NCBI RefSeq assembly: GCF_003368295.1
Contig: NC_039281.1
Span: 6,298,697 to 6,362,696 of the forward strand
Origin: Carassius auratus
Lineage: Eukaryota > Chordata > Actinopteri > Cypriniformes > Cyprinidae
DNA: 64,000 nt
Reading direction: 5' to 3'
Program-made: the position numbers and the translations under genes
The notes under the pieces: model-generated
Databases searched by the model: none
The model's input: the letters and a program-made list of their open reading frames with translations, nothing else
What the model was told of the DNA's origin: nothing
In this document: positions 48,283 through 61,055 of the stretch, piece by piece
Layout of the letters: every line of letters starts with the position of its first letter
How positions within the stretch are numbered: position 1 is the first letter of the stretch

Positions 48283-48505
48283 GTACTTCACTGACAAGCT
48301 ACGCAATATCGCGTTCATTATCACAGGCGATTCTATCTGTGATAATGAACACTATATTGACTAATTGTCAGTGAAGTACAGCTGTCTGTAGTAAATGCCG
48401 CTCCATCTGAAAGCAGGTGATGGAGATTTACTACTAATTACAAAACCGACTTTGCTGACGAGATGTGCATGACAGTCGCGATTAACTGCATAGCCCTATA
48501 ATATA
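48283..48505. mobile_element. Hairpin element related to 7267-7524
   Basis: Outer arms gtacttcactgacaa (48283-48297) and ttgtcagtgaagtac (48365-48379) pair perfectly. Inner arms gttcattatcacag (48313-48326) and ctgtgataatgaac (48337-48350) pair perfectly around a 10-base loop. The tail aaaccgactttgctgacgag is similar to the tail of the fold-back element at 7267-7524. The left boundary is not clear. Confidence 0.6.
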
Positions 48506-50020
48506 TGCTATAACTTTTCAACACAACTTCCATCTTTAACTTTCTCAGCCTTGTTGCATCACTGGGCACCCACATCGCATAAGCAATGTCACTAGAAAAC
48601 GTTTGCTTTTTGAAAATGTTTGACTTGCAGTTGCGTTGTGTGAATATTTCAATGATAGCAAGGCAGTCTGTCTGATTTGTCCTGGTCTAACCTTGGCTAA
48701 TCAGGGTATGTCTCAGCACTGCGTTTACAAATAGCATGTTGCAGCACCTTGACATTCGTCATGCTCCCTGGTGAAAAATGACGTTTCACTCCATTACGTT
48801 TGTGCTGAGCAGACTGCTCGTCCCATTAGACGCCGCTTCATGTCGCGCAATGTTACTGCAAGCTCCATTGGCCTTTATTTCACCATCAGCCAGATGAAAC
48901 GGTTGATATTAACAATCTGGCTTCTTGATGTATGCCTCTCTCTGATATCATCCGGCATAGCTGGGGCACCCATTAGTATCTGTGTTACGTTTCAGATGGT
49001 ATTTAATGAAGAGAAGCCCCTCGACAGGTAATTTCACTCTTCACTTTCATTTGATATTTACAAGTATGGATGAATGTTACCCCCGCTAGCTTAGTGTCCT
49101 CATTTGCCAACATGTTGCCAATTACACTTCGATCCACCTGAATGACCTCATGAACTGAAGGAAGGAATAAAAATGCAACCAAGCTCGCCTCCTGTGGGAT
49201 GTGTGGAGTCCAAGCCATCTGTTTCTTCGATGGCAAACGAGAGTGAGGGCTGGCTCAGCTAGACTGGACTAATATGACAGTTAGTCTAAACCCCCTCCTC
49301 GGTTGCTTTTCCTTCCTAACTCTTCAGTAAAGCAATGAAAAAAGAAGCTATGACTAGTTTTATCTGAAGAGGTGGTGTGTCTGTGCTTCATCTATGTACT
49401 TAGTGATTTTAATCTCATTCATAGCGAACGTGTTGTACAACTGGCAGTATTTAAAATAATAAAAATAATAACAACTTGGTGTAGTTGGAATTGTATTAAT
49501 ATAGTTATTTATTTTTTATAATAAATTATACAAAAAAACAGCTGCACAATATTTTATAGTTTTCAAAAACATAAAATATTTAATATAACGTTTCACGCAT
49601 TCAACTTTTTTTTTTTTTTTTACAAGATAAATGTAAGAAAATCTATATTTACAATATTGTATGCAATGTTTTGGTCATACAATATTTGTCAGGCATTAAA
49701 AAAGGCATAGTGAAGGTTAGATTACCAAAACACTGAATTTAAAAAAAGTGTTTTTTCAAGGTGTGGTAGTGTGCAGAATTTTTATTTCTCTATTTATTTT
49801 AATAATAATAATAATTTATTATTATTATTATTATTAATAAAATACATTTAATATTTATTTATTTATTTGGATTTTTTTTTCTTCTTGATTATGATATTAA
49901 TTGACATTTACCAGTATTTGTTTGTTTTGTTTGTTTGTTTCAAGTGTGGTTGAGGTAAGGTATTTGTTTTCTATGGTCATTTAATATTTTTGTGTATTAT
50001 TTTACTGGGAACACTTTACT
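48506..50020. other. Spacer, no gene recognised
   Basis: The frame at 48771-49031 (86 residues) ends at a donor-like ggtaat and has hydrophobic segments but matches no family I know; treated as chance. Poly-T at 49604-49621 and an (ATT)n patch at 49801-49865 are present. Confidence 0.5.
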
Positions 50021-50500
50021 AGATTCTGAGATAACAACCGGCTTGATGTACATTATCACAATTGTTACACAGCTAAAAAGATTTGTTTTTGCTGAAGTCT
50101 TCCATTGTAACACGCAGTGGTTAAGTGTGTTCAGTCACAAGATGGCGATAGACAGTAAACGATAGCGGAGTGACTCGTTAAGCATATAAGTAGTACTGGT
50201 CAAGATAACTCGTAGTACCCGGAACAGCGGAGTGTTATTCAATTATTACCTGAGAATAACATATGGCACGATTGACCAATCCGAATCAGGTCAAATCAAA
50301 TATTTCAGCTCAAATCTGTATTATGTGTCTAAATATTTACTTATGTGGCAAGTAGCCATGTAATAAGCGAGACAATGTTCATCCAGCCAGTTGTTTTTGC
50401 AGAATAACCCTTCAGGGTGATACAAGACCCCTCATGATCACCCTGTTAGGGCTATTCTGCTAACAACCGGCTGGATGTACAGTATCCCTTACTTAACAAA
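50020..50500. repeat. Cyprinid palindromic repeat with long stem-loop
   Basis: The arms at about 50379-50422 (catccagccagttgtttttg, then cagaataaccc) and 50437-50479 (gggctattctgc, then taacaaccggctggatg) form an imperfect hairpin of about 40 pairs around a loop of about 15 bases. A third copy of the right arm (taacaaccggcttgatgtac) lies at 50032-50051, so the unit is probably a MITE with that terminal text. I recall the family from cyprinids. Confidence 0.6.
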
Positions 50501-52070
50501 TGAGACATTATTGTAATGTGTTACCATTTTATTCAATAATTAACAGCTGGTGATATACTGTAGCAACATCTGGTATGATTCTCACCTTAATTAATTCCTC
50601 ATCTTGATTATAATGATGTGATTATACCATATTCACATAACCCTACAACCTTTAATAACGCCCACATCCAGACACAAACTCTCACTTCAGGAGTAACTAG
50701 AGATCCCCATTCCCTCTGAATTAGCACACAAAATAACAGACATTCAATGCAACTCAAAAAAATTGTTTAAAAAATGAAACCCATCCGATTAGTTCTAAAG
50801 ATCGTTGACCCAACATTTAGTGAAACACTCTCTGCTGCATAGTTCAGCAAGCGCACATAAATTATGCCTGATGTGCCTCTTTTCTCATCTTCTGGCTCTA
50901 AGCCAAAATGAGCCGAACAGAAGAACAAATAATCAGCTGCACTCCAGGAAATCCTGCTGGAGAGATGCAGTATTTTTGGCTTTTGACAGTTGCTACAGAT
51001 AAAGTCCTGCAGATAATGACATTACCACGCTCGGTTTTCGCTGCAACATCACAGTGAACACATCTTCGCGCACAGGGCAGAGGCCGAGCAGAGCGTGTGG
51101 GAAAGACACTGAGGCAATTAAACAAGTAAGTGCAAGTGGGCCACACGCAGCACCATGCCACAGGCCCTCCCTTTCCCTCCATGGTCAGATGAGAGAGATC
51201 TGTGAAGCTCGGATAGGTCACACGGATCAGGCTGGATTTGCAGCCTTAGTCCCGAGGCTCTCTCTATGGGTTCTTGCGTGGGTATCCTCAGGAGTCAAGG
51301 CTACCGCTGTAGCTAGCCTCTGTCCTTCACTCCCTCCCTCACATCTTCTCATGGACTAAAGGCTTTATCAGCTTGTGCAGGAGAAACTAGAACACTCATC
51401 TGAAGTAGCACTCGACATATATGGGCAGCTTTTGCAAAAAGTAGCCGGCTTTTTGAAAGATTCTCAACAGGGGTTCGGCGAGCACAAATATGTTGTTATG
51501 AGGAAACTTTAGTTTAGGAGTTACGGGCAGAATTCAACTCACTGGAATATGACCTCTGCTGACAGCCGAGCTGCTATTGTATTCTTATCTGGGTCTCCTT
51601 GGTCAGCACATCTTTGAGCTTCCAGCACAGATAATAAAACATCTCCCAATACCTGCTTTTTTCAATTCCATTCCACACCAGCGAACGCTATTGATTAGGA
51701 GTTCATCACCCTGATGTATTGATTGTATGTTTTTTTTTTTTTTTTAAGTTGCCTTGAATAGATGCGCTGGTGGTCCCTGTTCCAGAGCTTTTTTTTTTTT
51801 AAGTCTTATCCAAAAGTAGCACACATATTGACGTAAATCTGAGACTGTGAGCAAATACAAGGGTGCAGTATGATGCACGTTTACAATCATGATTATATTT
51901 AACTGATTAATGTTTTAAGTACATATTTATTCATCAATTTATGTAACAATTTAGTTTATCTATGAGGGTATTAAATGCCAAATAGAGCTCCATATAGTGC
52001 AAAATACTTTGTATTTGCTGGTAACCCTACTGTAAGAGATATAGTGTCAAGTTCATGATTCACTGACTCG

Positions 52071-52103
<33 letters not shown>

Positions 52104-52139
52104 TGGTTGGGCATTACTGTGTCAGAGTGCTGATTTGAT
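50501..52139. other. Spacer, no gene recognised
   Basis: Overlapping open frames on both strands at 50898-51359 reflect higher GC, with no family features. Poly-T occurs at 51731-51745 and 51790-51800, and (TG)n at 52078-52102. Confidence 0.5.
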
Positions 52140-52450
52140 TAGTAGCGACAGCTGCTTCTCAACGAGCACCTTATTTAATGTGTGTGTTTGCGTGCGTTGC
52201 AGGCGCTACTGCGGTTCTGTTCGTGCTCTCTCTCTCTGTCAGCTCTGGATGTGGTAGTGCTTGAAGTTCCAGTGTAGTTGCCCTTGTGTGATATCTTCTG
52301 TGATTCCTGCTTTTGTTTGCCCATTGCAGTCTGTGCATCATGGAGCACCCCTGCAGCCACCTGCTTCTCATCACCTTGCTACTCTTGAACTTTCCGAGTT
52401 TTCTGTGTGAATAAACTGTTATCTTGCAATTGGATCTTCTACGCTTCTTT
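52140..52450 (+). repeat. Possible LTR-like fragment
   Basis: The sequence ends with an aataaa signal (gtgtgaataaactgttatct, near 52405) followed by ttgcaattggatcttctacg, resembling the R-U5 end of a gypsy-type LTR. No second copy, TG start or internal region was found. The minus frame at 52171-52491 is read as chance. Confidence 0.3.
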
Positions 52451-52585
52451 CTTCTGTATATCCTCACATATAGATATAAAGACACACACACATACTTTTA
52501 CAAGAGTAAGAAATTAATTAGGGAGCATTTGATTGATCAAAAGAGTTAAATTTGTTTTGTAAAACAACAACAACAACAGCAATCA

Positions 52586-52619
<34 letters not shown>

Positions 52620-52654
52620 AATAAATGCCTTTCTTTTCCATTACAGATTCCACA

Positions 52655-52890
52655 TTAATAATAAGAAATGTTTCTCATGCAGCAAATCATCCTGTAGGAA
52701 TAATTTCTGATGGATAATGTGACACAGAATGCTAGAGTTTGCATTACAGGAATAAATTACATTTAAAAATGTAAAGAAAATAAGTATAATTTCACAAGTT
52801 ACTGCTTTTGCTGTGGTTTTGATAAAATAACTGTAACCTTGGGGAACAATTCTTCTCTTTTTGAACAATAGTACACTTGAATACAATTTT
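52655..52890 (+). repeat. Cyprinid dispersed repeat family B, plus orientation
   Basis: Diverged copy: ataagaaatgtttctcatgc, ggataatgtgacacagaatg, ggaataaattacatttaaaa and gataaaataactgtaacctt in the family order. Confidence 0.65.
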
Positions 52891-53227
52891 AGCATTTTTT
52901 ATTTGTATATATTAACATTAGTATGTGCACTGTGAGTATGTGTACTGTATAATGAACAAATCGTCCCCTTGAAATTATAAGGTTGTATCTGACATTTTAG
53001 TCAAAATTGAGTTATTCCCATTTTGTTATTCTGTGACAATTTATTTACATTATGTGATAGATTTGTTTTATGTTGTATACATTATGGGATTTTATAAAAA
53101 AAAAGGGGTTTATCTACACAGTCGAATGGAATGCAAAAACTTTGAAGCTCAATATCTCAAAACTGCTCGGAATGCAGACAGAACCTTATAATTCCAAGGG
53201 GGAATTATACTCCCCTCTTAGTTCATT

Positions 53228-53483
53228 GGTAACACTTTACAAGAAGGTCACATTAGTAAAGCAATATTAAGAAATCCATTTGTTACAGTATTTATTCATA
53301 TCTGTTTATTGTTATCTCATGCTCATTAAATATGAACTGTTACATTTGTTTTACATTTGAATTTTGTAAATGCTGAAGTTAACTAAGATTAATAAATGCT
53401 TCAGTAGGCTTTTTCATTGTTAGTTTGTTAACTAATCAAGTTAACTAATATTAGCAAATGGAGCCTTATTGTAAAGTGTTATC
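53228..53483. mobile_element. MITE with ggtaacactttac inverted ends
   Basis: Left end ggtaacactttacaagaagg; reverse complement of the right end gataacactttacaataagg, 17 of 20 matching. The interior carries gttaactaa-type inverted subrepeats. I recall this family as common in cyprinids. No coding capacity. Confidence 0.75.
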
Positions 53484-53924
53484 GTAAAACCATACAGTAC
53501 TTTTTTTTTTCTATCGTTTTTTTTTTTTTTTTGGACCAGGATTGTTTTGCAGAGCATATAGATGAAGTCTTTAGGAAAGTGCTGTGATGGTGTGATGGTT
53601 AGCTGTGTGTGGTTTTGAGTTGTAAAAGAAAAGAAAATCAAAAGGGCTTTTTCTACCCCAGAGGCCTTTAGCCCCAGCATACCCTACTGCTTTGTTATTC
53701 ACGTTGCACAACATCTACAGAGCTTTTGTCTGTTCCAGTTTTGTAGCATCTGCCAGTGAGCAGTGCCCTTGAGGCTGTACCCAGAAATCTCTGTGGTGGT
53801 TTATTTGAACATGCCAGTCAAACCTGGACTGTGGTATATCGAATACACAAACAGAAAAAGCTCTTAAAATTGAATAAGAAATAGAATTTGTATGTCTGTT
53901 TTTTGTTGCTTAATACTTATGAAA

Positions 53925-54045
53925 GTGACGTGACATGCAGCCAAGTATGGTGACCAATACTCGGAATTCGTGCTTGGAAGTGCACACACACAGCAGTGAA
54001 CACACACCCGGAGCAGTGGACAGCCATTTATACTGTGGCACCTGT
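53925..54045. repeat. Teleost SINE-like repeat fragment
   Basis: The text gtgacgtgacatgcagccaa, gtatggtgaccaatactcgg, gaagtgcacacacacagcag and ggagcagtggacagccattt follows the order of a repeat I recall from many teleosts. Fragment only. Confidence 0.6.
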
Positions 54046-55020
54046 AGTATTGCAGTATTGTAGTATTATTGTAGTATCTGTGTCCATTCAGAGTTACCAT
54101 TCATATTGTTTTTGGCAAACTAGCATGTGTTGCTTGTAAGTACAAACTATTTAGCTGGATGTTTAAAGAAAATGCATTATATATTTTTTTCCTAAGAATG
54201 ACTATATCCGTTTCTTATATATTTCAATCCCTATTCTACAGTATTTACAGTCATACCTTGTGCTTGTTGTGTTAAAAATAACTACCATCCTACACCGTGA
54301 TCCAATTTCAGTCCAAGCCCCACTCCACTGTACTGCCAACACTCAGTTTCACTTGAAAGATGTCTGTTACCTCATTTCAATGCAGTAAGTAGATTTCATC
54401 CTATTCTCTTTCTCATGTTTGGTGAAAGTCAGTGCTGTTTCAGAGGTGTGCTAATGCAGGCAAGCAGTGCGGAGGACCAGTATAAAATAAAATAGCCATC
54501 CACTTTGCTGCTCTGTATTGAAAGATATAAACTCTCTCCGAGAATTCATTTGTTCTCCCAGCCATTAATCCATCAGGCATCTTCCATGTTAGGGCTTAGT
54601 GACCTCTTTTCTCTCTTCCCTGGTTGGAAATTGGGAACACAACTATTAATTAACTTAAACTTAACTTTTTTTTTTTTTTTTTTTAATGTTGATTTTGTTG
54701 ACAATGGTTAGTATTAATTTTAATATCTATGAAACAATACTGATGTTTTATACATGTCTTTTATCTTTTTTTGTTCATATATTGATTATGTATTTTTTAC
54801 AGTATTTATAATCCAGTGGACTAGAGCAAAAAATAGCTAATTTCATATATCAAAGAGAGGGGTCAGGATATAATCTAACCAATGAGAAACATGACACGAC
54901 TAAAACAACCAATCACAACATGACTATTGAACTATTGAACCACATGAAGACAAGGGAATCGCATGACAAACAAGAGACAAAAAATAAATAAAAAATACAT
55001 CAAATTATTTGATGACTTAA
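54046..55020. other. AT-rich spacer
   Basis: No gene seen. Poly-T at 54665-54684. The text aaccaatgagaaac...aaccaatcacaac (54878-54918) repeats a CCAAT-like motif but shows no promoter context. Confidence 0.5.
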
Positions 55021-55200
55021 ATTGGTCATACTTTATTTTAAGGACCAACTCTCACTATTAACTAGTTTATTAGCACATGCATATTATTGGCATATCGGCT
55101 GTTTATTTGTACTTATAAAGCACATATTAATGCCTTATTCTGCATGACCATATTTTAGATCCCTTAGTCCTAAACCTAACAACCTTTTGTATGTGATTTT
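55021..55200. repeat. Cyprinid dispersed repeat (family C, copy 2)
   Basis: The landmarks tactttattttaaggacca, tctcactattaactag, cttataaagcacatattaat and ctgcatgaccatattttaga parallel those of 11866-12060. Confidence 0.65.
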
Positions 55201-55310
55201 CGTAATAGATATCCAAAAAATTAATCAGACACCTTTAACACTGAGAGCGATGCGTAGTCTATTAATTAATCTGTTGTGAAAAAAAAAAAAAAAACGCAAA
55301 ACGGCACTAA

Positions 55311-55602
55311 ATGGAATCTTCAAGCAATGAGGATGATTTGGTTGTCCTCTCGCTTCTTCAAAAAAATAATATAAAAATATATATATATTTGGTCCATCCA
55401 ATCCTGAGATATAGAGAGGACGGAGAGTTCCCTCAGGAACAGCTGGAATAACCCGGGCGATTCAAAGTTTACCTCAGGGATGCCAGTGGCTCAGTTTCAT
55501 GCTTTTGGTAGTGATACTAGCCACATATTAAAAAGAAGACCACCAATTTCTGTAAACTCATTCTGCAAGGATCTATATACAGTGCTTTGTGCTGTGAGAT
55601 GA
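55311..55602 (+). pseudogene. PIF/Harbinger-like transposase N-terminal remnant
   Basis: A 47-codon frame from ATG 55311 gives MESSSNEDDLVVLSLLQK and, after an AT-rich patch, LVHPILRYREDGEF. The V-H-P-[IL]-x-x-x-R-x-x-x-G-E-F signature is typical of the start of fish Harbinger (HARBI1-like) transposases. After a stop at 55449, RFKVYLR (about 55460-55477) and, in a shifted frame (55480-55602), MPVAQFHAFGSD continue the expected order R-F-x-x-Y-[FL]-R-M-x-x-x-x-F. Stops and a shift mean it is dead. The catalytic DDE part is not present downstream. Confidence 0.6.
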
Positions 55603-57767
55603 AGTGGATAAACTTGACAATCGCCATTCTAGATTTTAGAGTTTGCTTGTACAGGCTCTTAACTGTCAAAATACCTCATAAAAATGCTTGCTACAGATGC
55701 GAAAAACGGGAAAAATCCAATCGAAACCAATTATTTATTTATTTATTTATTTATTATTTTATGATTGACAAATAATTTGTAGACAGTATGTAAATGTGAT
55801 TGACATAACGTGAGGTCATATTTATTTTTTTAAACTACTTAGAGATACAGGTTGTAGGACCTGCCACAAGAGGGCGCACTACCAAAACAATAACAATCGT
55901 GTGGTTTGATGACGCTAAGAAGGAGTAGAGCGTGGTATGATGGGATTTGTTATCTTCTACCCAACCGCTGATGGCCATCAATCAGACGGAAAGATAAATC
56001 ATTACGGATGAGGTACAGTTTTATAAATATTGTGCTTTATGTCATAATTTTCAAACGCGAGTTTGAAGATTTGCGCGAGTAGATTACATACAAAGTCAAT
56101 GCAAAGACGCGTTTAGACTATGGATCAAACACATCCTCGCGCCGGGTCTAGAGACACGATGCCCCGCGTTTGGCGTGTATGCCCCATAATACTAATCTTG
56201 GTGGCCGTTATAACAGCATACATTTTCTGTAAAGATATTAATCAAAACAACTCACCTGTCGAGTAAAACACAAGTTTACAGGAGCTGTCCTTGTCGACAG
56301 AACCAGCAGCAGGGGGTAAACAGTAATTATGTTCCATAAATAAGTAACACAATTCACCATAAAACGTGCAAGAAGAAGTAAATAAGGAAGTGCTTGAAGC
56401 AAGCTAGTGGTTTGCTGGACACTAGACACAACTTCTGCATTTGTTGACAACTCTGTTGTCATGTGGTTTCTATATTCAATATATATATTGTCAATAAGTC
56501 ATAACAAAATTGTTTGCTTTTTATTTAGTAATTGCAAAAAGTTAATTAACAAATAATGCATGTATCTAATGTACACTAATTGATTTGCAGTCTTAGTTTT
56601 CTTGAAAATTCTCATAGTATGTTTTGAATTTACAGTTGACTCTTTTAGATGAGGGGAAACTACACTCATAGCTTCCTTCGTTTATCATTATAATTCATTT
56701 TCCTTTAAAAAAAAAAAAAGCAGTTTTACAATGCAAGACCAAATAAAATTATCTGATACCTTGCATGTCATATCTCACATGCCCACTAATACAAACCGAT
56801 AAGGAGAGTGTAGAATATCCTCAGTGCATCTGATCTCTCTCGTTTGACTTTCCCCTCACTGCACACATAGACATCTGGCTACTGTACTGGGGTTATTGTG
56901 TGTTGGCTATAATGCAGAGGTCCAGCCTGATAAAACTATGCTAGCCTTGCACTGGCACAAGGGCAGTGGTCAAGCTAGGGGACAGCACTAAAGGATCAAT
57001 GGCGATCAGTGCAGCTTCCCCGTCGGTCACTGAGCAATGATTTTCCTTTGGTCACTCACTCACTGCGGCAAGCTGCCAGCACTCTTCTTCAGAACAGCAA
57101 CAGTGCCCCCTGTTGCCAGAACACACGCTCAGATCCAGACCGGCCACCTGTGAGGAATTATGAGCAGACCATTCTTTTACTGGTCATCCTTTTTTTATTG
57201 ATTCATCCATCCTCCCCCTCATGATAAAAAGTCTTTTTTTTTCTTTTTTCTTTTTTTGGAGGGGGGTGAAGTTTGACTTACCTTTGCGTGCCATCTGAAG
57301 GCTATCTGGGTGACATAAAGGACTGAATCACTGCCACTTCTAGCTCGTTACTCACACACTGAGCTTTCACGAGTACAGCACATTCACTAGGAGATAGTGC
57401 TTCTGGGAGAGATGTGCAGTATGGCTGTCCAGGGAGGCGGGTAATTATCTGTTATGATCACCAGAAACGACAGCGGTCCACGGGACAGCCTCTGTTATTT
57501 CGCGCACGGAATGATGATTAAAGTGGGTAGGAGAAGTCTGCTTCACATGTGTCTATGGAAAAGAAATGATTTGCTGACCAGGGAATTGGAGTGACTGATG
57601 GATGGATCTTAAGGAGTGCATCACTTGTCAGTTTTCCCATCATGATTGGCCCCAGCATCTGGGTTGGAAATGTCATTTTGGACCTTCTGTTCTCCAGTAT
57701 ATATATATGACATGCTAACATGGCTGCACCTAAGATTTGAGGGAGATGTCATGTCAATGCCAATGCA

Positions 57768-57823
<56 letters not shown>
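55603..57823. other. Spacer, possibly part of a Harbinger-type insertion at its start
   Basis: Text rich in cgcg near 56050-56180 and a 74-codon minus frame at 56238-56462 (leucine-rich middle, no family recognised) may belong to the same old element as the Harbinger remnant. (TTTA)n lies at 55730-55756. The remainder to 57770 is unique sequence; (TA)n fills 57772-57822. Confidence 0.4.
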
Positions 57824-57825
<2 letters not shown>

Positions 57826-58645
57826 GGTGGGCATAGATAATTTGTAATATAAATTAAAATGGCTCATTTGAATTCTGCCAAAGGCATTTAGAATTTGTGT
57901 CCTACCCAAATACAATAATGACTAAAAGTAAGTCTTTGAGAAGGGGTTTCTCAAGCCAGGTGGTGCATTAGACCTGGGGCACATCTCCTGTTTCCAAAAT
58001 GCATCACAAAGTGCTTGAGAAAGCTGTAAACTAATTCCACACTGCACAAGGTACAAACAACCTTATGCCTGTTTCACACACAATCCGTCTGCAGTGCTTA
58101 TTCGTTGCGTATTTTTTTTACGCACCCATGTTAACGGATTCCAGCGTTCACACAGTTGCGGTCTGTCAGTGCGTTCCAGCAGCAATCGTTCACGTACCGA
58201 GTAGCGGACTGCAAACGTGTCCCTTGTTAAAGCACAATGAGTATGAGTCCGTGCTGCTTCCACCACATACGAAACGCACACGTACTGCATACGCACTGCA
58301 GACGGAGTATGTGTGAAACAGGTGTGCGACTCGTCGAGGTTTCCATTGGGAAGCTTCTTTAAAAAAAATAATCTTAGCTGCAGCCATGTTAGCATGTCAC
58401 GTTTGATGTGGTAATTTCACTGTAGGCATACACACAGGTTTAAAGACTCATTCTCGCCCCCTACAGATTCGGCTAGGTATACATCCGCACTAAAATATCA
58501 AGGTGAAAGTCATCAAAGTGCGCGTAGTATAGACTCAACTCTCAACCCAACTTTGAGAATAGATTAACTGCGATATTTTTTTTATCGCCCAATAAGAGTC
58601 TCACGTTAACGCAGCACGTTAATGGCGATATCGGCCCACCACTAA
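57824..58645 (+). mobile_element. Dispersed repeat family D with nested MITE
   Basis: Left end tagaggtgggcatagat; right end atcggcccaccacta, whose reverse complement tagtggtgggccgat forms an imperfect inverted repeat with the left end. Text through 58060 matches, in reverse, the truncated copy at 29300-29586. It lies directly after a (TA)n tract, as does that copy. An internal MITE (58068-58322) interrupts it. The minus frame at 58063-58395 spans the MITE and is not a gene. Confidence 0.65.
58068..58322. mobile_element. Nested 255-bp MITE (cctgtttcacac ends)
   Basis: Left end cctgtttcacacacaatccg, then tctgcagtgc; right end gcactgcagacgga, then gtatgtgtgaaacagg. The inverted repeat is about 30 bp with a few differences. 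The body is rich in acgcac/gtgcgt motifs. A target duplication could not be defined. Confidence 0.7.
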
Positions 58646-61055
58646 TACATATATAAGCCCTATTCCAAACAAGTATTATTGGAACTGGGTTTATAAAGTT
58701 ATGTTACATTATGTTTGCAACTGGACATTTATGCATTCAGCATGTTATATAAACAGTACTGGGTGGTGCTGTCAATGTCAAGGTCACGTATATTATAATA
58801 AATATGATATAATAGTAATCCCAGGAATTTTCCTTGGAAATGGCTGATTATGATAACAACAGATAATTTAATGGATGTATTCATCTATGCTATTCGCAGC
58901 ATGCTGTGGCATTTTGCGCTACTTAATTAATTGAAGTGTGACCATAATAACATGCAGGACTACAATGCATCAAAAAGCCCTTTTCCACCCATTTCCCCCA
59001 TCTGAGTGTGATAAGCGAAAAAGCCAAGCACGGATACGACATAGCCATTGCATTTGTGTCCCCTTCCCTACAATTTTTTCCATCGAATCATGGGGGCATT
59101 TTTAATTAGACTACAAAATTTCTGCATCTCTCTCAAAAAAGATTAATGGGGATTTGGATAATTTTGTGTCCCCTAGTTCCCTGGAAGCTGTCCTAATTCC
59201 AACAGCAGTTCATAATGTTTGATTCGGTCTTTGACTGATGTCTTGGCACGTCTTTTCCCCGCTCTCTGCAGGCAAGAGCTGCTAAACAGCAGTTGTTATG
59301 TGTAAAGACACAAATTAGCGAAATACATCACATGCACTTTGAATATAACCTCCTTATAGAACAAAATACAGTAGGAGTGACTGTATTGAGCTGGTGCTCT
59401 CACTTGCTGATACAAGCAAAACCAAGGGGAAATCTCATGGAGGGTGGAGTATATCTTTATCTAGTATTTGTGGCAATCACATGAGGCAACAAACATCTTT
59501 TTTTTTTTTTTTTTTTTATAAATGTTCATCATGCAAGTATTTTTATGATAATACAACACTGTCGACACATGCACAACATCCAGCTTTGAGGCAAAACGCT
59601 AATATCACAGTCACTGGCATTTAAAGCTATGCCACGGTGTTTGCGTCTGTCGATAAATCCCATATGTATTCTGGATAGCGTAATGGGAGCCTCTGGGTGG
59701 CCAGCGCAGCTTCGGAGGGCTGCTAGCAGAGTGAGTTGTGTGTCTGGGGCTCTGCTGAGGGCTGTGGAGGTTTACAGCTGGCCCAGGCCATAATCAGGCC
59801 TCCTGATGGAGGTGATGAACAGCTTACTTTAATAGGTTTTATGAGTTCACTGCCGGCCTGCCTCTGCTGCTGGCATTTATCTCTCTGTCCCCAGAGACTG
59901 CAAACGCTTCTAAATTAATAAGCAGTCAGAGAGCTGACCAGCAGACGGGCGGACAAAGCCCACGCATCCCTGTGTGTGTGCAAATCCATCCTTGTGCACA
60001 CACACTCCGGACTCCCCTTGTGCTCCAGGTGTTTGGGGCTCTACAGACAGAGGGAAGATGAAACGCCTTTTGGAAGCAGCATGTGGCCATGCATTTTTAT
60101 GGGATACCCTTCCAGACCCCTGATGCCGCAGTTGGCCCTCTGCCTTTGGCAATGGCTATCCGAACCTGACCCTCCCGAACAAACAGTGGTAACATGTGGG
60201 TGTGTGAAACACCCATACAAATGCAGAGCCTGCAAAAAGCGCGTAAACACATTAACACGCTCTTTCCCAAGTCAAATTAGTTGCATTTGCACCGGCTGAA
60301 AGTTATGTTCATGAGATGTGCTCAAAGCATTCATATCAGGCAGTTACTGTAGCTCAAGGCTACAATGATGGTGACTCTGGAGCTTCTGTGAGGAAAAGAG
60401 TTTGTGCAATATAGAAAACAGGTCACAATGATGAAGTTCTGATTTTTTATTTTATTTTTATTTTATTTTTTTCATTGGGTGTTTGTTTACTTCTTTCAGG
60501 GAGACTTTGAGAAGCACCATCACTGACACCCACCATATACCTGCACGGTAAATATTATGCAACACTAGTGCACATCTGCTGAGGTGGAGCGCAAATGGTT
60601 TATTTATTGAAGCCAGTTAATTAAAACTTCAGAACAAGAATACTTCAATGAGAATATAAATATCCTATAGAAACCATTACTGAAGTCAAAAAAACTAATG
60701 AAGACGGTTTATTCTGAATATTTGTAATGGTTTCAGTATTTATAAAAAACATTTCTGCGGTATCGATACACTGGTACACTCTCTCTCATCTCTCCATGAA
60801 TTTTCATATACGATAAAGTGTGTATTTTAATGAAGTATATGGTCTGTTGTTCTGGATTTTTCAGAGCAAAGCGCATCACTGCGCTCATTTGCATACTCAC
60901 AGCTCATGATAGTGTTCTCAGTATCTCAGTACAACTCGGTTCACATTAAATGCAACTCTATTTCTGTATGTGCTGTGAGTTTAGCATGTATTTGGGAATG
61001 CAACATGCTTTAAGTTTTTTTGTCAACAAAAGACTAAGGGTTTCATTGTTTTAAG

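Noticed and set aside
48771..49031. 86-residue frame with hydrophobic segments as a membrane exon
   Set aside because: No family similarity is recognised, and composition matches the surrounding non-coding DNA.
52171..52491. 106-residue basic frame on the minus strand
   Set aside because: It overlaps (TG)n-flanked, possibly LTR-derived sequence and shows no family pattern.
56238..56462. Minus-strand 74-residue leucine-rich frame as a gene
   Set aside because: No domain or start context is recognised; it lies in a region probably derived from an old transposon.
59976..60299. 107-residue cysteine-rich frame as a secreted or zinc-finger protein
   Set aside because: Cys spacing is irregular, there is no signal peptide, other frames overlap on the opposite strand and no splice context is seen.
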